From NCBI GenBank assembly GCA_964016875.1, contig OZ024718.1:873001-937000 (forward strand): 64,000 nucleotides of DNA. Reading direction: 5' to 3'. Made by a program: the position numbers and the translations under genes. Below, one piece after another: positions 1 through 8,905 of the stretch. The stretch comes from Fallopia convolvulus. Taxonomy: Eukaryota; Streptophyta; Magnoliopsida; Caryophyllales; Polygonaceae. Positions within the stretch are counted from its first letter, which is position 1. Each line of letters starts with the position of its first letter. The notes beneath the pieces are model-generated. The model was not told the DNA's origin. It ran no database searches and saw nothing but the letters and a program-made list of their open reading frames with translations.

Positions 1-79
1 AAAAAACAATAAAAATATAAACCAGATAATCATTAAAAACTACCATATGTATTTAATTAATAGACAATAAAATAACATT

Positions 80-300
80 AAAAATTAATCATCATCATCT
101 TCACTGTGGAAATATTTCACACATGAATTTTCAACATTTTTAATAGTTGCTGACTCTTTGAAATTTTCAAGCACACGTTTGAAAATGTTGAAAATATTTC
201 ACACATATTTCACACATGAATTTTCAACATTTTTAAAAATTAATCATCATCATCTTCACTGTGGAAATCCTCGTCGCTTGAAATATCGAATGTCGTCGTA
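80..300. repeat. Short tandem duplication, about 155 bp period
   Basis: A stretch beginning AAAAATTAATCATCATCATC at about 80 recurs at about 235, and the phrase GAATTTTCAACATTTTTAA occurs in both copies. The rest of 1-470 is AT-rich with no gene I can support. Confidence 0.6.
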
Positions 301-478
301 TATACTAAGTACTACGGCTCCTAAATTTCGATTGGTCCACTTGCCAAATTTGTTTTGTTCAAAAAATAAAATACTTTGACTCCGTTGCATCAGTCGCTGA
401 CTCGCTGCTCATTTGACCCAAAACTATCTTTCCCGTCAAGCTTCCCATAGTAGATTACTTAAGAGCCTAAAAATAATA

Positions 479-757
479 CTCCCTCATATTCAAATAAATT
501 AATTATCATTTTAACATTTTAAATTTGATCCACTTTATATGTCATTTTAGGTTTTTTAGATAATTGATTAGAAGTGAGTTATGAGAATTCTTATTAGAAT
601 GTGTTTTTATTAATTAATCTTATTTATTTATTGGTTGAAAAAAATGTGATTAGTGGTAAAATTTATTAAAAAAATTTACCTTTTTGAGTTTAGTTAATGG
701 TTTTTTTAATTCTTGTGTCGAAAACTAAAACGATAATTATTTTGGACCGGATTGAGT
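479..757. mobile_element. Stowaway-like MITE (diverged)
   Basis: It starts CTCCCTCA after a TA dinucleotide and ends in a diverged inverted copy (ATTGAG followed by TA). The inner inverted portions (TTAATTATCATTTTA on the left, its complement near 730-745) also pair. It abuts the next MITE, so the two may have inserted side by side. This is the usual build of Tc1/mariner-related Stowaway elements of plants. Confidence 0.55.
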
Positions 758-762
758 AATAC

Positions 763-1003
763 TCCCTCCGTTCTATTCTACTTGTCCATGAAGCTTTAAA
801 CTTTTTTTCAGTTCTATTTGTCTTTGAAGCTATATTTGTACAAGATTTTCCATTTGTACCCTTTGTATGTAATTAATACACTTGGGAAAAGTCTCTAAAA
901 AAAGAGGAATGTATAATTAATAAGGGTAATTTGGTAAGATTATACCATGCCTTAATATATGTGTATTAGACCTTCATGGACAAGTAGAATAGAACGGAGG
1001 GAG
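763..1003. mobile_element. Stowaway MITE, 241 bp, intact
   Basis: The element begins CTCCCTCCGTTCTATTCTAC and ends with the exact inverted complement; the terminal repeats are about 32 bp and perfect. TA dinucleotides flank both ends (761-762 and 1004-1005), the target duplication expected of Tc1/mariner-type MITEs. The centre holds no open frame. Perfect repeats imply a recent insertion. Confidence 0.9.
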
Positions 1004-1062
1004 TATATTTTATAATTAACGGACTGAATATTGATTTTTCTTTCTTTCTTCCATCCATTTCC

Positions 1063-1273
1063 GTGTTCCACTTAACTATATAAATATTAAATTTTTTAAA
1101 ATTATATTTATGTTTTAAACAATTATACATATATATGTGCAAAATTTTAGCTTAAAAATTATATAATATGATTTTTAAACTAAAATTTATACATATATAT
1201 TTATTTATAATATAAATATAATTTAAAAGTTTTTGTAACATTAATTTAATATTTATATAGTTTAGCGGAACAC
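1063..1273. mobile_element. Palindromic AT-rich inverted-repeat element
   Basis: The left arm starts GTGTTCCACTTAACTATATA (1063-1091) and pairs with 1245-1273 at all but two of 29 positions. The interior is also largely self-complementary AT-rich sequence. It looks like a foldback MITE; I did not find a clear target duplication, so the superfamily is open. Confidence 0.6.
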
Positions 1274-2075
1274 AAAGTGGAACATAAATATAAAATAGAG
1301 ATTACCACTCACTTAGTTTAGTTCCCATGTCGTGAGGGCACGAATATGATTAGAACAGTTATTTCATCTCTTCCATCGGTTAATTATGATATCATAATAA
1401 GTATAAAATTTATACAAATAAATAAAATTTAGGTCATGTGTTGACACTTAAAATAATTAAGTATTATGTTACATCAATAACCAATCCTAATAGAAGAGAA
1501 ATTGTGCGAAATAGAGATTTTTTTTTTCAGAAGAGAAACTTACTATTGTAAGGTATATTTCATTTTCTACCACGTTTTCAAACTTTGGAATAGATATTTT
1601 GTTTATGAAAGAAATAGATTTATTACCATGTAGATAAAAAACTAAAATATTAATATTAATTCAAATTATTATTAAATTTCATAACGATGTGACAACTCTT
1701 TAATATATTAATTAAATTTGATTATATTCTTTCTTTTATAAATCTTGTTCAAATACAATGATGCATTGATGCTCCTTTATAACATCATGTATGATTTACC
1801 TAATAACTATTAAAGATTGTTTTTAGTACATGGTTAATAATTGATGAAGATATAAAGTTATTTGCATTACTTATTGCTTATAATTTAATTTTATACACTT
1901 AAAATTAGTACATTAAATATATTATTTGTATTATTTAGGTGGAGGAAAAATAATAAAATGATATATATACTATCAACATTTAACCGTTTTAAAATCATAA
2001 TAAAAGTCGCTACGGTTGAGTTTGGTAATTTAATTTTAAGATTATAAGGATTATATAAGTCTTTTCTTAAAGACA
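1274..2075. other. Intergenic, AT-rich, nothing recognised
   Basis: Low-complexity AT-rich DNA with only short chance frames. No coding similarity, RNA or bounded repeat was seen. Confidence 0.6.
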
Positions 2076-2080
2076 ATATT

Positions 2081-2907
2081 TGTTGGTGTCGTGCGCTCTT
2101 TGAGTGGAGGAACTCAGCAAGGTCGGCAACTTGAGGCAAGTCGACGACTTCTTCAGCACACCAAGAGAATCGATCAATGAACGTATTGGTAATTTGATAT
2201 AGGTTTGAATCGCATGGAAGCTTTCCTAAACCGATATTTCACCCCTTATTCAGCCCAAGGGAATCCGTGAAATCCGATTTGAGATAAGACAAATCCTCTT
2301 GTCCTTGTCGTGGTTGTCGATCAAGGACAAAACTTTAGAGTTTAGTATATGAACGATTGCTTCTTGTTGAGAGTGTTTTTCAGAAAGTACAACAACTCAA
2401 CCTTCGACACAAAAGCCCAATGAAGCCTTTAAATAGGTAATTGGACGTGCAAAACGGTTACCGGCAGTTTTCCTGAGGTGGATGACCTGGACAACAGTGG
2501 CAGTTACCAGCAGTTCCCACTACTGCCCACTACCTCCCCACGTGTTCCCACTACCATAATATGTCTCCAGGAGCCTCTAATCTGATTAGATAACCTCCTA
2601 AAAGTTACATGCACGTTTATTTGACTGATTCAACGGCGGTTACCAAGCGGTTACCCCAGACGTCACCAGGTCATTGACCTCACTGAAGTCGGTGACTTAC
2701 AAGTTCCAACTTCAAGTTCCCAACATGTAACATACTTTAAACATATTCAACCTTCTGGAACTTAGGTTCACTTACACGGACGTGCACTCCGCACACCCTA
2801 GCCCGTGTTATAGTAAAGTCGGTTCCCATTGTGTCGACGTGAATCCCGATCACAACAAAACTAACGTCGGTGACTTCTCAAGTGTCGATGACACTAAATC
2901 ACCAACA
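2081..2907. mobile_element. Solo LTR, 827 bp, with 5-bp TSD ATATT
   Basis: The sequence begins TGTTGGTG and ends CACCAACA, an 8-bp inverted terminus of the TG...CA type of LTRs. It is flanked on both sides by ATATT (2076-2080 and 2908-2912). No gag-pol sequence lies inside, so this is a single LTR left after recombination between the two LTRs of a retrotransposon. The family is not assignable from the LTR alone. Confidence 0.9.
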
Positions 2908-3075
2908 ATATTTACCAAAATTCAATTTTTAAAAATATTTTCCATAAAAAGATAATAAAAATTGATTAAATATTTGACTTTTTAGAAAAAATATTTTACA
3001 TTTCGAAAGGGGCCGTGTTCCCATCAAGACAAAACCGCGTTTAACGATAGACAGAAACCATATAAATCAAAATTT

Positions 3076-3230
3076 GCATCTATAGTTTGTCTTTTTTTCG
3101 GTCGAAGCATCTATAGTTTGTCTTTGTGAGTCAAAATTGTGTGTCAAAATTGCGTCAATTGTCCTTTCTATAAAAAAATCAAGCATCTATAGTTTGTCTT
3201 TTTTTTTTTGTCGAAGCATCTATATGAAAA
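3076..3230. repeat. Short degenerate tandem repeat
   Basis: Three to four copies of a unit containing GCATCTATAGTTTGTCTTT, with T-rich spacers and a GTCGAA motif, occur at roughly 3075, 3106 and 3182, with a truncated copy at 3214. It is probably a local duplication by slippage. Confidence 0.6.
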
Positions 3231-3380
3231 GGCCACTATTAGTATAGGGCTGGAAGGGGCATGACTTTTTTAGTTAATTTAATGAAGGAAAGAAATCGGA
3301 AGGTATGAATCGAGATTCTGCAAGGGGTGTAACTAGTTTATTCATCATTTTCTACTATCATTCTGCACGAGATATTAAAG

Positions 3381-3510
3381 CATTGTTCTAAAAATCTTGT
3401 CTAGGCACCATCTAACCGTCTAGGACTGTCCAGATAACTGTTTTGATTGTCTAGGCGTTAGACGGCCCCTCTCCGCTTAAGGTCCGTCAAGTATTTTTTA
3501 GAACATTGGA
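3381..3510. mobile_element. hAT-like MITE, TAGGCGG family, copy 1
   Basis: The termini TTGTTCTAAAAA (left) and TTTTTTAGAACA (right) are inverted, and the interior has the GTCTAGGCG motifs seen in three other copies in this window (about 35.93, 38.60 and 56.90 kb). The target duplication is not clean here; the family is assigned from the 56.9-kb copy, which has a perfect 8-bp duplication. Confidence 0.6.
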
Positions 3511-3989
3511 TACAAGACGCTTAGTATATTGGTACTTTTGGATTGCATATGTGATACAAGAATTATGAAGAATAAATGTTATGAATGATTAATGATGATT
3601 ATTATGTACAAGGTTCAATTACTATATATTTTGGGTCATTTGACGATTCCATAGGAGAGATTTTTCACCCTTTCAAGTATTGATTGTAGCATGCATTCGA
3701 TCGAGGATTAAAACTTTGCATCATTATTCATTTTCACCCATTGAATAATATATGTAAATCACAAGCCCTAGCTATAGAGTCATTGCACCAAGTTTTTGGT
3801 TTTGAAGTTTTTCTGATGGGATTGGATAAAACTTAAGATGGTTTGCAAGTTGCGACATGACAATGGCTAATTTGCTATTAGTGAGCTGATCCATCAACCT
3901 AGGCCCGATACTTCTATAAGTGGGCCTTACTAAATGGCCTACACCTCCGAGAATTGCTCAGTTGCGATATGACAATGGCTTCTTAGTTT

Positions 3990-4624
3990 TTTTTGGTAGA
4001 AAGAGAGGCTTTACTCTCTATCGTGAATCCCCTCAAGGAGGAATTCTATCAAAAATAAAACTGGACTAAGTAGTATTCAAACGAGAGATTTCCCTACCCA
4101 TAGCATCAACAGACATGAAAGGAAAAACACCCTCCGGCGGGTGAAACAATACATGAAAGTCTAAGCTAAAAGAAAAAGCTAAAGAGGCTAGATAGGCAAC
4201 TATGCTATTAGCCTCGCGGTAAATATGACGGAATTCGACTTGCCAATCCCTACATAAGAAGCTCTGGCATTGAGATAATAATGATCCATAGATTTAATTT
4301 AGAAGAAGGACCACCAATTGTGAGTCGAACTCTAGACAAATCCTCATGTATCCCTATTGCTAAGCAAGTTGTAACAGTTTCAAAACTCCCGAAAGCTCCA
4401 CCATCGAGACGGTACAAATCCCACAATTAGGGACAAAACCAACCAACCATTGCCCATCACTATCATAAAAAACACCCTCCGTAGCATCCAAACTCCCATC
4501 TTAGCTTTCACCGACCCATCAGTATTAAGCTTTACCCAGCCTACACTTGGCCTGTTCCATTGAATAAAGGCTTCATCCCACCGTTCCTCCTTATATCTCC
4601 AACAATCTCATAAAATATCACATT
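3990..4624 (-). mobile_element. Degraded LINE fragment, RNase H region
   Basis: Read on the minus strand from 4624, three frames together give the C-terminal RNase H module of a plant non-LTR retrotransposon. First comes a segment containing WNRPSVGWVKLNTDGS, then one containing GVFYDSDGQWLVGF, then DWQVEFRHIYREANSIVAYL. The motifs are in the family's usual order but are separated by frameshifts and stop codons, so the copy is dead. A solo LTR interrupts it on the right. Confidence 0.75.
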
Positions 4625-4629
4625 ACCTT

Positions 4630-4996
4630 TGATGCGACTCTACCCTGGCTCGGACCTAGGTTCGACCATTCCGAGACGGCCTAGACCTTGGAGACCCCCT
4701 TTGATTAGGACTTAGTCTCATTATGTATTATTTATATTTCCGTCATTTTCCTTTTAGGCGTGTGCTTCATTCTTGTGGTTGCATACAAGCCCTAGGCGCC
4801 TCTCCCTTGATAGACTAGGGTTTCGCGTGACCTCCTCTATATAAGGAACCATACCCCTATCGTAATCCTCACGTCAAAATTAAGCCAATGTTATAGTAGA
4901 GAGAGTTTCCTCCTAGGGTTGGCCCGACGTCACCCGCTTTCTAACTCTCTTTTCCCTCGCCCTTTATCCGCCTCTTGTGACCCTAGGGTCGCATCA
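4630..4996. mobile_element. Solo LTR, 367 bp, with 5-bp TSD ACCTT
   Basis: Termini TGATGCGAC and GTCGCATCA are a perfect 9-bp inversion, and ACCTT flanks both sides (4625-4629 and 4997-5001). CTATATAAGG near 4838 could be the LTR's own TATA box. It lies inside or at the edge of the LINE debris, so it is younger than that LINE copy. Confidence 0.9.
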
Positions 4997-5099
4997 ACCT
5001 TGTATCGAAAACCACAAAACCCATAAAAATAAAATACCAGTTGATGGACAATTCAGAATCACAGGGTACGTTTGCATCAAACATTGTGCAATAGCAAGT

Positions 5100-6286
5100 C
5101 TATAAACAGATCGTAACGGCTTCGAGTTCGGTTATTTCGGGTTCGGGTTGAGTCGGGTTCAGGTCGTAACGGGTCACCGGTCAAATTGGGTCGGGTCATT
5201 TCGGGTTTTCGGGCGGGTCGGGTCGACCAAACAGGTCAAGAAAATCGATTTTTGTACAATTATTAGAAGTTTTTTATTTATAAAATGATACTCCCTCCGT
5301 CCCCTTTTGTTTGTCCAGTATTCCATTTCGGGCGTCCCGAAATGTTTGTCGTCCTTTCACCCATTTCCTTTTTAGCCATCATTTTTTACAAAAATACCAT
5401 CAATCAATTTCATTTTTTACACACTTTTTCACTTTTTACCCACTTTTCCTCTTTCCATCCCATCAACTATTCATCTTCTCCTACCTCCATTAAAATCCAT
5501 CATACACAAACCATAATTTTTTTAATCCATCATTTTTAAGAAGTGAATTTTTTTAATCCAATTTTTATGCAAATTTGGTAACATTAAAAATACAAAGTGC
5601 ATTTTTTATCCAGTTTTTTATTTTTTCCACATTTTCCATTTTTTTTTTCCATTTTTCCACACCTTTTAGGGTTTTCCAATTTTCCATTTTTTTGGACTGA
5701 AAAAGCTCTAGATCCATTTCCATTTTTTGGGGCCATTATGTGGATTGATTCGAGCCCAATTGCTAATCCATTTCTAAAAACCCTAAAAATGGATAGAGAA
5801 TGCTCCATTTTCATGATATGGTCGCCACTCTCTCTCTCGGGCCCAAATGCTTGATCCAACTCTCTCTCGATCCATTTGTAACCCTAAAAAAGCTCTAGAG
5901 CTCTCCATTATAAGCGATGCTCCATTGTTGCTATGGCCGCCACTCTCTCGATCTCTCTCAACACTCTCAAAACCTAATGGCAGTTGAGCCGTCTCCCTCT
6001 CGATCTCTCACTGAATATCTCGATTTCTCTCGTTTGGATCTCGATTCTCTCAATTATAGAAAGAAATTAAGGGCGGGGAGTTTAATTGGAAGGATGGGTT
6101 CTTCTTCTCCGATTATACATGCAGTTGGGTTCTCTAGCATCTCCGATTATATATATACCCTCTGTATAGATCGATAACTTTTTAGTGGGTGCATGAATGG
6201 GATTTAATTAAATGACCCGGTGACCCACGATTATTTTCTTTCATAATAAAAAATAAAATTTTTGTAATTATATAAATAGATACAAG
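5100..6286. other. Intergenic: GGGTCGGGTC-rich patch, Stowaway end, CT-rich DNA
   Basis: About 5120-5230 is a patch of GGGTCGGGTC-type repeats. ACTCCCTCCGTCC near 5290 is a single Stowaway-like end with no partner found. About 5580-6180 is rich in CTCTCTC and CCATTTTT, with duplicated phrases such as CGCCACTCTCTC. Several frames of 60-90 codons cross it on both strands but show no family resemblance. Confidence 0.5.
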
Positions 6287-6684
6287 TAGAGCCGTCAAAA
6301 GCTGACCCGACCTAAACCTGACTTGAACCACCTGAAAATTTTAAGCTCAAGACCGAAAATTTGAACCCGAAACCCGAAATAAACTAAACCCGATAGACCC
6401 GAAATCTGTTGGGTTGACCGATTTAGTATATTTATAACATTTATTTTGAAACTTATAACATATTTTATTATTAAAATACATAAAAATAATATATTATAAT
6501 TTAATATTATAATTTAATTGAGAATTGATTTTAATAATCATAAAAAAAATTGATATTTTTGACCTGCTAGTCAACCCGACCCGTCCGAAAACCCGCGGCG
6601 ACCCGACCCGATTAATCCATAACACATAACGTCCCGAACCCGAAATGATCGAACTCGACCCGACCGACCTAATTGACATGTCTA
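6287..6684. mobile_element. hAT-type MITE, 398 bp, 8-bp TSD GATACAAG
   Basis: The element begins TAGAGCCGTCAAAAG and ends TTGACATGTCTA, inverted with mismatches. GATACAAG flanks both ends (6279-6286 and 6685-6692). An 8-bp duplication with TAG...CTA ends fits the hAT superfamily. The interior is made of ACCCGACCCG and CCCGAACCCG runs around an AT-rich centre and codes for nothing recognisable. Confidence 0.85.
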
Positions 6685-7066
6685 GATACAAGCATAAACA
6701 TAAAACATTTATGACAGCACAAAAGCATATTTCAGTTTAATAAGACACTAAAAAGTGCTAGAGTGAATAGTAGTGTAGTAGCATTGTAGATCCCAAACCT
6801 TCTTCTCAAACAAATCATAGATTAAATAAATAGTAGAAATGAAATCCAAAACCCCATCATCATCTAAATGGTCAGATTACTAAAAACGTTCTTTCTAACC
6901 TATGCTTTATGCATTAAGGGCATATAATAAGCATACCAATTTTAGAAACTAAAATCCTAAGAGTAAATGTCTAAAGCTTTAGGAAAAAAGATTTAAATCA
7001 CTAAATAAATAAAACCCAAATAAATTTTTTCTATAACCAATCGCCATAGCCATAGTATTAATTGCT

Positions 7067-7525
7067 ATGATAATTCACCGTTTCAAGGAATGGATACAGA
7101 GAAGGTTATCACGCAAAGCCAGATTTCCACCCAAATGTGAGCGTTTGTTGATCAGCGAGTCATTAGCCATGAAGGCAGGACTCCCTGTTAGTTCATTGTT
7201 GACAGTCTTCTTGGCCAAGAGTTACCTGCCCGACATCGACCAAGAGGCGCTCTTGTATTGCGCGAGGGCCCTCGCATCCGGTTTCATCTGCTTGATCATG
7301 GGAGAGTTCACTCTAAGGAAGTTTCCTGAGTTGGCTTTGCTGGGCTATGTGGCTGCAAAATCTTTCTTCTTGGCTTGCATATTAAAGGTGCTATTATACA
7401 CTATCAAAGAGTCTTGGTACCTACATATCATCCGTGCCCTACTTATTGTTTTAATAGTGCCTATCATCTGCTACTTAGTTTATGAAGTCTTGAAAATGAT
7501 GTTCGAGAACCTGAGGAGAATCTGA
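7067..7525 (+). CDS. Small multi-pass membrane protein, unrecognised family
   Basis: The frame gives 152 residues. A basic N-terminus (RRLSRKAR) is followed by a leucine- and alanine-rich region with about three likely membrane segments, roughly residues 41-58, 65-90 and 92-145. I do not recognise the family. A paralogue with the same core (YCxKALASGF, LxxxEMT, LPEIAL in that copy) lies at 60.2-60.7 kb, which supports a real coding history. The last dozen codons look frameshifted. One base more at about 7495 would give a tail DVREPEEN...DIEEAT that matches the acidic tail of the other copy. The gene may therefore be mildly truncated or decaying. No intron is needed. A start at an internal Met is possible. 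Confidence 0.55.
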   Translation: MIIHRFKEWIQRRLSRKARFPPKCERLLISESLAMKAGLPVSSLLTVFLAKSYLPDIDQEALLYCARALASGFICLIMGEFTLRKFPELALLGYVAAKSFFLACILKVLLYTIKESWYLHIIRALLIVLIVPIICYLVYEVLKMMFENLRRI

Positions 7526-8483
7526 AACCAGACATCGAGGAAGCCACTGTGAATTTATTAGGGTAAGATTTAGGATAGAATAATAGTACTTACTGAGTTA
7601 CTGGTTTTTTGTGAATTCCCAACTGTGACAATGTTATCATTTCTAGCAACTCTTCCATTGTTCCATAGCCGCCTAAGAGCAAGGTTTCGACGATGAAGCT
7701 ACAACAGTAAAACTGTAACTAAAATACATCTTGCAAGGAATTTTTTTACTAGGAAGAGCAATGAAAGCATCTGCATGTTTCTCCATTTCTGACTTCCTCT
7801 AATGCATGTCTGCAACTACTCTCACTTCTCCATATGTTTCTCCTGATATTTGCACCTGTTATACTGACATATCAAAATTCCTTACCATAAACTATATACA
7901 AACACACTTGTTTAATTTTTGTTAGAGATAAATATTGATTTTACAAAAGTACAACATAAGTATATAAAGAGTGAATTAAGCCAGACAAATTTAAGAGATC
8001 ATACCCAAGAACATGAGACCCGCCTTCATGTACCGCCTTAGAGATCAATCCCATAAGCCCTATGCTTCCTCCGCCGTAAACCAAGTTAACCAATCACCAT
8101 AGCAACAGTATTAATTGCTATGATAATTCACCCTTAATCATTTCAATTTACAAATCCTATTTTCCTAATATAGTATTATTGCCCTCCCAAAAACAACCAC
8201 TAATATGTTCAGTGAAATGAATCATAGAGCTGGACCTTGCCATCTGGGTCACCCATTACACTGCACCTCATAATTATTTGCAGCTCATAAAATGCACATT
8301 GCATATGCCAACATGTTCTCCAACTTTTTTTCCATCTCTTCAAAATTCCCAAACTCTTTAAAGTTCAAATCTTTACAAAGAAAATTTCAATTCTCTTGCA
8401 ATTTTGCTTTCCCCTTTTCTTCCTCCCATCTGGGTTTTCCTTCATTCTGTCATTTGAGGGGCCAATTTGATTGAACCCCTCAA
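7526..8483. other. Intergenic, with a repeat of the upstream gene's start region
   Basis: At about 8085-8130 the phrase AGTATTAATTGCTATGATAA, with its flanks, repeats the sequence around the start codon of the membrane-protein gene at 7040-7080. This is a truncated third copy that stops after about four codons. Nothing else is recognised. Confidence 0.6.
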
Positions 8484-8905
8484 ATGGTTGTGACAATCAC
8501 AGTGGATAAGCTAATCAACAACATTATTAAAGAAAAATCAGTTAGCACAAAACAGTTTACATGGGTACTTCTCCTCAAAGCACAGAGAGTTCTCAGCTTC
8601 ATCTCATGGCTAACCATTTCTTCCAAATCCCTCTTCTTCAAAATCAAGAAAAGGGTAGCCATGACAGACAAGTTCAGTGATGAGCAGCCCAGGAATAGAG
8701 GGAAACTGTACAATTTCATGGATTTGCCTTGTAATCTCCATTTTAGGGCTTGCCATTGAAGTAATTGCACATTTTAAAAAGTGGAATCTCAAGGGATTGG
8801 ATTCCAATTAGGGTATTGGAAGTTGAAAGTAACCTTCTTCAATGGTCTTATGTGGCGGTTTTGTACAACAAAACGGTTTTCGTACATAGATTTTTCCTCC
8901 TTCAT
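8484..8905 (+). pseudogene. CSLC (cellulose synthase-like C) first-exon remnant
   Basis: The first frame keeps an ATG and reads KQFTWVLLLKAQR, then KKRVAM and RGKLYNFM. These match the conserved N-terminal region of CSLC xyloglucan beta-1,4-glucan synthases (Golgi family 2 glycosyltransferases) before the first membrane helix. A one-base slip near 8735 restores LVISILGLAIEVIAHFKKWN, the family's first transmembrane segment. After an in-frame stop and another slip, LQWSYVAVLYNK continues the match at about 8825-8875. The catalytic domain is absent from the window. This is a truncated, frameshifted gene fragment, recognised from memory of the family; no alignment was run. Confidence 0.7.

Noticed and set aside
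5285..5360. Third Stowaway MITE
   Set aside because: Only a single ACTCCCTCCGTCC end is visible, with no inverted partner at a suitable distance.
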